Positions 35,801 to 36,841 of a DNA stretch of 36,841 nt are shown piece after piece. Where the stretch lies: NCBI GenBank assembly GCA_947165425.1, contig CAMVAJ010000018.1, positions 1-36,841 on the forward strand. Reading direction: 5' to 3'. Origin of the DNA: an uncultured Clostridia bacterium. GTDB taxonomy: Bacteria; Bacillota; Clostridia; Christensenellales; Aristaeellaceae. The translations under genes and the position numbers were made by a program. Each line of letters starts with the position of its first letter. Positions within the stretch are counted from its first letter, which is position 1. The notes beneath the pieces are model-generated. The model ran no database searches. It saw nothing but the letters and a program-made list of their open reading frames with translations, and was not told the DNA's origin.

Positions 35801-36841
35801 GAACAAGCACACGCCCGAGACCACCGAGGTCAAGGCCAAGAAGGTCTGGGACGACAACAACAACCAGGATGGCAAGCGCTCAGCGGTGACGCTTGTGCTG
35901 ACTGGTAAGTACACCGTGGGTGAACCCGAGGAGACGGTGGCCATCGACGGTTATGAGAGGACAAAGACGATCAAGGTTCTGGCCAGTGACGAGTCCGAGG
36001 TTGAGTGGACTGGTCTGCCGGTGAAGCAGGAGGGTGTTGAAGTCACCTATACTGTTGCTGAGCAGGGAACAAGCACCAGCGAGGCAGGCAAGACGACCAT
36101 CACGCTGAATGGCGCTGTGTATGAAGTCAGCATCGATGGCTACACCGTCACGAACAGCTACACGCCCGAGCTCGTTGAGATCAGCATCACGAAGGCATGG
36201 GACGACAATAACGACCAGGATGGCATCCGTCCGGACCATGTCGATGTGAAGCTGATGGCGAACGGCAAGTTCCTGCAGACCGTGCGGCTGGAGAAGAGCG
36301 ATAACTACAGCGCGAAGGTAGAGAAGCTGCCGAAGTACGCTGACGGGAACGCGATTACCTACAGCTATACGGAGTACGCGGTTGACGGCTACACGCTGAA
36401 GGCGGAAAAGACGAGCGACACGCTGAACGATCCGGAGACCAACAGCTGGACGATCAGCCTGACGAACACGCACACGCCCGAGGAGACAAAGGTCACGGTC
36501 GAGAAGAACTGGGACGACGCGGACGACCAGGACGGCAAGCGTCCTGCGAGCATCACCGTGAACCTGCTGGCGGATGGTAACAAGATCAAGAGCCAGGTCA
36601 TCGAACCGGATGACAAGGGCAACTGGGCTTACACCTTCGAGAAGCTGCCGAAGTACAAGGCCGAAGGCGTTGAGATCGTCTATACCGTGACCGAGGAAGT
36701 GGTGGAGGAATACACCACCGAAATCAACGGGTATGAGATCATTAACACGCACAAGCCGGATGAGACCGAAGTCACCGTGAAGAAGGTCTGGGACGACAAC
36801 AGCAACAACGACGGCAAGCGGCCCGAGACCGTGGTGATCGG
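17820..36841 (+). CDS. Giant secreted multidomain surface protein with Cna-B-type repeats (3' end outside window)
   Basis: One reading frame runs without a stop from ATG 17820 (AAGGGAG seven bases upstream) to the window edge, giving at least 6340 codons. Residues 1-40 are a signal peptide (WIMALIMLVSYVDLPSLAAA). Zones by residue: 125-225 beta-sandwich-like; 222-473 acidic low complexity; 474-545 and 599-680 two related domains; 827 onward FSPFVLKYTVDF, a segment typical of clostridial surface proteins; 939-2200 Tyr-rich beta repeats; 2371-5660 mixed modules of Cna-B, SpaA/DUF5979-like and FctA-pilin-like domains; 5661 to the edge a regular Cna-B stalk. Many domains keep the Lys near the start, the Glu of YTVTE and the final Asn of NTYT that form isopeptide bonds. 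It is probably an adhesin; a sortase signal is not visible because the C terminus is missing. No frameshift was found. Confidence 0.93.
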   Translation, partial: MRNSKLSARNTATLMDRARAWIMALIMLVSYVDLPSLAAAEDVPAVVVEETADVAVESVPVAEETENPEDAVIPVEVAASSPSEDDNKEATAADASVVEEDVAEETPQDAEPSKEKKAAPAMPVEQVDHELRVGESWNASIAEPYSVVRVRLLADQDETLILSAKGMGLFADLSKGGAKPERFLSKDGELIVHFAATRGSYVATFAALNPGQTGSFTVELSRAAQEDQSIQEEAPAPETQKEVSPASETPVNHVEDTAVAETAEETEAPVAVETAEDAVEEEPSQEQPAAQPDAQPETVEETPASQTPAQSAPAEQPAAVEIPVQTVNEDSADAAAAENAEAETPAEETQATVEGSEKENAAESVNAEDGAADETAGEADEVQESVEPSEQAPTEALTEAEEEAQVVETEAASDEQQPEGETDAVEEEQSEDAGSEEAADAEPTEAQGEDNADASEQGEEGEDAADAEQDDKAYTFGEEKTVALDVILAACGIELDAEIHKVEAKGKNKDSIAVEKNEEGYLVTALETFDEVILKIVLKGEKNIELTLRNPGETADETGEDEEVEEIEEIVEVIEPVEEEEDAEDAEDEQPEETEQTEVYSYTFAGIEDTALVSFILAANELYLEAYDAEVSDPEKVELDEDLNLTAKDYFDTVTLTVTDLASEDAVYTIALHNPAPEAETPATVELTGDEVKISPLEANGFKNLIDPQPEKEPIEGMKRGAKAAPKAAAKAESMDEDEAQPASIVGYVAVEVDLSIETEEGVTYVVPVTLPTPEKLPEAPEGWKASVSYELYHINVAEAKAEPAKLISVDDEGGEITGYVLESSDFSPFVLKYTVDFTYVDEDGGVHTWSFPGQGEYTQDEILTAAQPAIEFTNIEYERATLVLTAQGEGEIGEKDLYLDPEDSYKLKSETAFDDTYELTIYADGKKYVFTVTDAEAYQVQVQYKDSEGNALESASIDPNKHYYLYLETNYNGEKCWFAELPRTSTTVSAEKFYDSNNNATDYNSGMSISNPGIRMKDNQANNTIGSAWDAHQVNGDCRLGVGGKIGDFTIESIDTSTNGIAVFTLKKAAVYTVTVEFRDEHGELTTPTEFTQNYSFYVTMPHPTEMNNGHARLYGFQYDGISLNQSSASREFSSFRKKLNESNNTIAYTSGANVSVYVGRNITTYGNDHGNENSKEYWMNEVTSITDRIADGAVINGYAFTATTTANGIVYTGVKPTPYSVVIETSDGNSIDFDGDYKNNWYLLSTLTKANGATYYYAEKLALNGSSHIEKQIPTYYRNSDTSKITFASPESDSGTEKSAYVNGDNVTNILVYTGNTEAQNYKLIVEGPTQSDQKREPYGNDDTVNKYSIEAESDKGEGTITLTKVPDLKLKTQFVQSDGETLITDNLPTDYYLIVRMHKGGKTYYALQKVNGNATNSEPLRFYEGKKNAAGRIEINDGMPNYYSGSETITTQVVTGVTGTDKAQIEKAINDSATQGVTRYNENTVKGDVYRDLTKDLYSSKPEIGNSGSDKLLTVTFKAQPNDGVAHKITVDFYSAVTRQVTDVNKLTKLDSPALGADGKSYYIILELQNNGKTIGYKKSPVTADMISQANSTGSFEVEIPADEHYYLVDDDRVEIKDNGHVVDTIRFDPSEYVSKVTLYQLNGSESDTLLGAEQNGTRSITGYDFGYNKNWTSDGYADLKTDDLTQTKLGLYSAYKKKYQVQVVFEDEETVPTLDGTYGFRVTVDHKTSGGERYANALNAVTPDGNTITFLIENQDTGESPMRNWTQYHTGDGNWGSTANTNRISGSEIYDLEIGKGNSTNFVPLMDGMPITINGVQYTATFDYHDMETAHNLENGDAQDPGKKVTTITDKIILKKAKYDPAVKSQTRIGEASEFGIVAGKYGYSGSHTETNFAVYDVKLPEVSIEGSGFDKPVPFYAERADVSKFSKTVNDIYFYTTPGQNVPSSIDGGRTINGSTVPAGKVNIIEKDAATIHSYVKRLINIGKTTSDKLKNAKNGVIKPEKNTSVIDLHEFPDDATIYIDCSEIGAPNNNNLTIKKREGQSVVFNIPQEGSVTLGKYTVQFVDGNGQSVSVDTGYGSVSSIESTDQAATNSDEAMNRRIDKLLLQKIVFNAYNATSVTVSDSAGLFLAPEAVDVVERNSAGWLIAGEQTHVENAGEMHFYFHERTFSGTTTAFEASKFMNRLDSDGQKMIPNSDQVFTFAMEELDRSTGAWVTKPNAVVKNNGSAISFPDIEYENAKDEGKHYYRIRELSAVGKNIMPADYYYIVEATVVVTPNGGSVDGTYTMSDSDKYYKLSNDTLYKDDFVNNDVAQQVYKVGDDGKLIYEGSTYPRVDKKYFYVDQKYLTGNTAAGSSSAEAIQFVNTYVGQYCVAVTKKWNDQGNRDGVRPTAIKVELQMWNGTTWEKVKEIAPENQYTYTAEDGEDTTEYVDYALLNDANNWTHLVRGVKMYDDNGNTMRYRWVETEMQYPGNVFVEAVQTPVNSGINEVINSSFTVYYNAQTGAFSETNDTGYEAMTYTSEVSGIDHRTSPDDGGTITYVTGLTNKHKISETEVQATKKWVDENGTPINDAAKLASMPSVTFRLLGEYTVDEYQKDSNGFVVYGNDGKPVITGTKKYEVRNISTVDSRVVSDITLPIVDENNNKTWVASWTNLPKYYNGHEIHYYVVEVETPTGYTTTYIKQDGSVADEAINACYLDGDTWKTTIRNTLDKGNLVIDKSVIIDNKKQETAVTGKTFYVAVYRKDGNKNYWVTSNNGLVEKTDDVAPANAVRTLAWDATNKKYSLTVSNLPFGEYTVVEVVNTAEENETANWQVVSDTNATKLNIENTQFVAGVSKTNATAKVTSAGATTELVNTYTNSKYCIAVTKQWLINGKTAENVDELEIAVKLQRTTTPSNTDSYEDVPFVTMGTTVTGNTTLAEPKQSDPPVPAGTVNNSENNYNYILLNKANNWSAVAVGVDRKDPNGIPYSFRWIEGYIDNDGWHEGPIDGWTLKSNTTVQSAEKDNVSLIFLTKLVNEKVTGQFKLNKTVYVNGKAVTTDTAKYLVNDNYTFNYTIYKASDTNKTEKLTFDVEYPATSAEPVKDVHYSETNSFSVVVPKGADMNQTVTIKGLEPGDYVVTENLTGSSFTFVSSQLGDATAVTTNNGVTIVAEQNGAKTVKYINDAPKAKLTIKKEVEGYADYADLTSKNEFIITVQGADGKYYSMTGSADNRSLRVTDNAVKLTIIDGENGDYELIGLPLQAYTIEEDTEPTDTNAFKTPEGYMLTVSYSAGSHAITTADGKATVKLTEADASATVEVTITNTYEKKAEAKVGKEWANGTDPQDVTMKLYQNNVPFKYKENGTETNFAVKILATDFNLTESRTETKGDYTVTYEKSGNRVIATVTGLPKYDANGDEYVYTWVETINSENYQVVDIKLDETGKYVVYVNDKIKTGEPAKFCLEILKVWTDDAETPNVIAAPTNATVKVSLYRGTNIDNLAPVEGYQNVELNSSNNFTYLAMGLPMKTEDEKNDYVYYWAESDIPAGYTQNTTGLTQKTINGKSVYLIPAVTTTGSGDNAEISRIAFVTNVRQSGALKITKQVTVNSLSVKDDTTGKKNLADGTYTFLIKKDGKLIEDGIKMITITNGVTNSIFVPNLVPGTYTIEEQNPTNGTTLTSATGGSAVAEKVVTVVVTAGKNAETGTDAILANAEATFTNNKNVGDVKVTKTFAGIDNLPETFKITAEYVLNGEIHKDDLTVSGTMPDGWTKMSGSLEWVRANLPVGTIVTFTESGYDAPGYIVACKVVTGIGTSQPGTSASTTISSGTPGVAFNNTYIKETEVTVSKRWDDNNNQDGKRPGSVVVELYNGTTSMYKADDSTTSIYRQVLSKDNNWTYTWTKLPSKTSAGETIDYTVKELKGTENSNGEITYTALEANQKLDNNYTVSYGSEGNFAYTIINTYTPEKTLTEVAKIWDDTNNQDGKRPASVTMKLLANNVETGITVTLAGKDATGVTSTKPDAGSFKDITIIFSDDKLTATVKDLPVYIAGVKQTYTWQEDQTNLVSANYTIEDIKNETKSETGYTDGIKTTFKNTYDEQKFCLAITKVWENGSNTNTADEITVKLYKRVGTTVEGPLSVPTAVTKNTETNDYDVNTASSEVKLTRANNWTAVVLGVPKYEDGKLVEYFWVEDTATLPEGYVLTTSTQNIGTADAPINAISANEDTTRAAVFTNKYVETSTTIEGTKAFKAGTASKAGYEFELYRGSETNPVATVKSDADGSFAFTPITYTLVDLEKDATTGAYKETTITYTVKEKLPAAATEDNGYVADGIKYDAKKKTVTVKLTYANGTLTATNDPADATGLTFTNEELTSFSADKTWLNADGTTTPPADAEVKFTLYAGNDAVANSEKTLNATNSWTATWNDLPKYDADKALITYTVKETTGYTNYTAVNDTASNGGVITNKQDTGDLEISKTVISDNPTDDGQEFTFTIELKTGNAALADGTYGGVAITGGKITDIKLHGGDSYRLTGLPVGTTYTVTEATATGFDKTIEINNVAAETAEGTISTTPATVAFTNTRQKGSLYVTKTVDSKLTADQTKEFDFAIYLDADIDGTFGDLTFEDGVVTFKLKTGEAKTARDLPTGVAYTVVETAADGFTTTWTGKTTGEISTGTIALICTNKRDTGSLVINKNVFVDGENKTRSYSSKAFYVKVMALIDGNTTPLWVTDATSGVLGDAQAAKVFTVNPDTAFTISNLPVGVYTIVEFADAEGRKQVNATNVPGNMGDMTFLYDLSRTTDRTTIDKDGEAESILVNAYTSGKYCIAVTKQWLVNGEAYADDSLAVTVKLQQFNGTKWDDVKIKLNGEDEVDNVTLNKANNWSAVAVGMPQMDSNGVRYQYRWVELNGTTELGVGDTLTVGSTNWKVGASEEIKVNKSVETKVYLTKLTNSKVDVEIPVKKTMTGDPYTGTEKFIVTLTEGKTNVQKTTSTGADMLTADPASLSVELAPNETKTFSIKNITKPGTYTFTLKETEPSTKTPGMTYDTANKTVTVTVAWNNAEKQDYLKATMTDASESNPVTITNKYELGKLTITKTITGIDENDTNAVIDLSKITFAVAGPNGYSKNFTLGQFTKGEDGKYTLTLENLVLGEYTVTETENSAVKNYTIKAVPAAQTATLAKDDGNATNGKETEKTVELTNEYTRDEGSLKLKKTNKLNGAADAEGKLNGEYSFTVKSTDVKPAVEKTVALTMEKGAIKSATIDGTAAAVATDGTITISGLPVGTYTVTENLTNDQKTAGIYLLSSLNTTIKVQKDGENVTLTTAEFENNKLTVKAHPEATKRLSGREWQQGDSFTFDLTKMGETAVIESKTVAYGDDTYTAVFEDLEFTKAGTYYYIIKEQAGRANNITYDTAEHLVTITVTETNGALSATVKYGEELADSLTITNTVQKGSLTVKKTWTGITDSADLEKYQANDNFSINVEGPNIGGAGVNTVTLHWDDVKDGKVFENLIVGDQYTVTETVGTPSGTTYSYTKLAGTDKFENLAITQDGVTAEFINTYEQDKGSLKVTKTVTVVPANAAKASDIKDMVFEVSVSKDGKFYATNGAEVTVKDQWVVIKDGATEAVTWRNLPIGTYTVTENVTAIDVKGFKRTTTYTYKNITTTTENKISADVEKNKEAEVAVTNTYTEETTKAQVIKVWKNGDPAEGFELKVDLKANGTTKQTVTLTESNSWTSDVIENLPVYDANGDMIVYIWDETNLPDGYEPNTKTETKDVTVGEGETAKTYEGVVVTTLTNTKNSDTTSLTVVKVWKDHDNQDGSRPDSVSMQLWKVNGNNKTAEGEPVALDAAHDWQYKWDNLVKVDGTTTYTYEVTEVGAENGQLTVTKGEGEAAKTYEYTVEVTPGVGVTTITNSYEPKKTSVPVIKLWDDNNNQDGVRPTEITVILYADDVPVAEKKLTESDVDETIKQPWSYTFTNLDENKVVNGVSTPIYYNVKEYMDVALNLYYKQVGEPTKNKDGVWEIKNKHTPETTEVKAKKVWDDNNNQDGKRSAVTLVLTGKYTVGEPEETVAIDGYERTKTIKVLASDESEVEWTGLPVKQEGVEVTYTVAEQGTSTSEAGKTTITLNGAVYEVSIDGYTVTNSYTPELVEISITKAWDDNNDQDGIRPDHVDVKLMANGKFLQTVRLEKSDNYSAKVEKLPKYADGNAITYSYTEYAVDGYTLKAEKTSDTLNDPETNSWTISLTNTHTPEETKVTVEKNWDDADDQDGKRPASITVNLLADGNKIKSQVIEPDDKGNWAYTFEKLPKYKAEGVEIVYTVTEEVVEEYTTEINGYEIINTHKPDETEVTVKKVWDDNSNNDGKRPETVVI
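18480..19236 (+). other. Acidic Glu/Ala/Pro-rich region of the giant protein
   Basis: About 250 residues consist mostly of Glu, Ala, Asp, Pro, Gln, Ser and Thr with hardly any aromatic or Lys/Arg residues (for example EEAADAEPTEAQGEDNADAS). It is likely unfolded and highly negative. It follows the first folded domain, so it may act as a flexible spacer across the cell wall near the mature N terminus. Confidence 0.75.
19237..19860 (+). repeat. Two related domains of about 75 residues
   Basis: AYTFGEEKTVALDVILAACG (from 19236) and YSYTFAGIEDTALVSFILAA (from 19614) share the plan YTF-GE/GI-(T)-AL-ILAA-L, then a beta region with LTL/LTV and HNP or RNP. A Glu/Asp-rich linker (EEIEEIVEVIEPVEEEED) separates them. 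The shared plan suggests an internal duplication of an unnamed domain. Confidence 0.6.
20634..24330 (+). repeat. Tyr-rich beta repeats, about 130-170 residues each
   Basis: Units begin with a (Y/H/L)xVxVxF or similar strand: YQVQVQYKDSEGN (20634), YTVTVEFRDEHGE (21036), YSVVIETSDGNS (21480), LKLKTQFVQSDGE (21930), HKITVDFYSAVT (22407), YQVQVVFEDEET (22926) and YTVQFVDGNGQS (24006). Several continue with a YYxxVxL-xxGxxYY strand pair. The identity between units is low and the last interval is double length, so one unit has diverged. I do not recognise a named family. Confidence 0.6.
25962..26880 (+). repeat. Long-range module duplication, copy A
   Basis: Domain order: GNLVIDKSVII domain, NTYTNSKYCIAVTKQWL Cna-B-like domain, LLNKANNWSAVAVGV strand, and LIFLTKLVNEKV end. 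The same order and many of the same words recur at 31800-32592, about 5.8 kb away. Confidence 0.7.
31800..32592 (+). repeat. Long-range module duplication, copy B
   Basis: GSLVINKNVFV, NAYTSGKYCIAVTKQWLVNG, LNKANNWSAVAVGM and VYLTKLTNSKV match copy A in order. Copy B is about 125 bases shorter because the middle of its Cna-B-like domain lacks an insertion. Its third-codon bases are more often G or C than in copy A. Confidence 0.7.
34800..36841 (+). repeat. Tandem Cna-B stalk repeats
   Basis: Seven Cna-B domains follow one another. Their marker Trp codons are at 34830, 35163, 35511, 35847, 36198, 36510 and 36789, so the period is 279-351 bases (93-117 residues). Most carry the loop WDDNNNQDGKRP or a near copy. 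Each ends with a TNxYT/NTHT-type Asn and a short TP/KP linker. The array continues past the window edge. Confidence 0.88.

Noticed and set aside
30531-35810. Antisense frame of 1759 codons on the minus strand
   Set aside because: It lies wholly inside the giant gene. Its protein is rich in Val, Leu, His, Asp and Gly without domain motifs, as expected for a mirror of biased GAG, AAG, ACC and CTG codons.
29290-36841. Repeated GACGACAACAACAACCAG-type strings as a CRISPR or tandem DNA repeat
   Set aside because: They are coding repeats of Cna-B loops (WDDNNNQDG), about 300 bases apart, in frame and without unique spacers.

Overview
The window suggests a GC-rich member of the Bacillota, probably a gut or rumen clostridium. 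The reasons are a phenylalanine T-box in front of pheS-pheT, strong purine-rich Shine-Dalgarno sites, TTGnnn-17-TATAAT promoters, a cytoplasmic GH10 xylanase beside an Fe-S aldo/keto reductase, and a giant Cna-B-type surface protein. I cannot place it more precisely from sequence alone.

Layout. (1) Positions 1-4264, minus strand: a T-box-controlled pheS-pheT pair, followed by an rRNA cytosine methyltransferase gene cut by the window edge. (2) Positions 4270-6793, minus strand: a two-gene unit with a leaderless GH10 endoxylanase-like enzyme and an aldo/keto reductase carrying two 4Fe-4S motifs. (3) Positions 6837-15163, plus strand: an eight-gene molybdenum operon. It opens with a probable molybdenum-cofactor (Moco) riboswitch and an intrinsic terminator, then encodes the molybdate transporter (modA, modB, modC) and the cofactor pathway (moeA, a MoeA/MoaB-like protein with a Cys-rich tail, moaA, a MobB-MoaC fusion, a MogA-MoaE-like fusion). 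A 219-bp MITE-like palindromic element lies between modA and modB. (4) Positions 15208-17040, plus strand: one monocistronic secreted protein of unknown function. (5) Positions 17041-17819: an AT-rich, gene-free stretch with hairpins and the promoter of the next gene. (6) Positions 17820 to the window end, plus strand: a single reading frame with no stop, at least 6340 codons, encoding a giant secreted surface protein.

How the parts work together. The Mo operon covers molybdate capture (ModA), import (ModBC), pterin synthesis (MoaA, MoaC), ligand handling (MogA, MoeA) and nucleotide attachment (MobB). The likely control is feedback by the finished cofactor on the leader RNA. Canonical moaD, moeB and mobA are not here, so they must lie elsewhere or be replaced. 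The giant protein divides into zones: signal peptide; acidic Glu/Ala-rich region; Tyr-rich beta repeats; five long super-modules that each begin with a Cys-containing Cna-B-like motif; and a regular Cna-B stalk that leaves the window. Its base composition changes strongly along its length. This protein and the fused Mo-cofactor genes are the most interesting contents.
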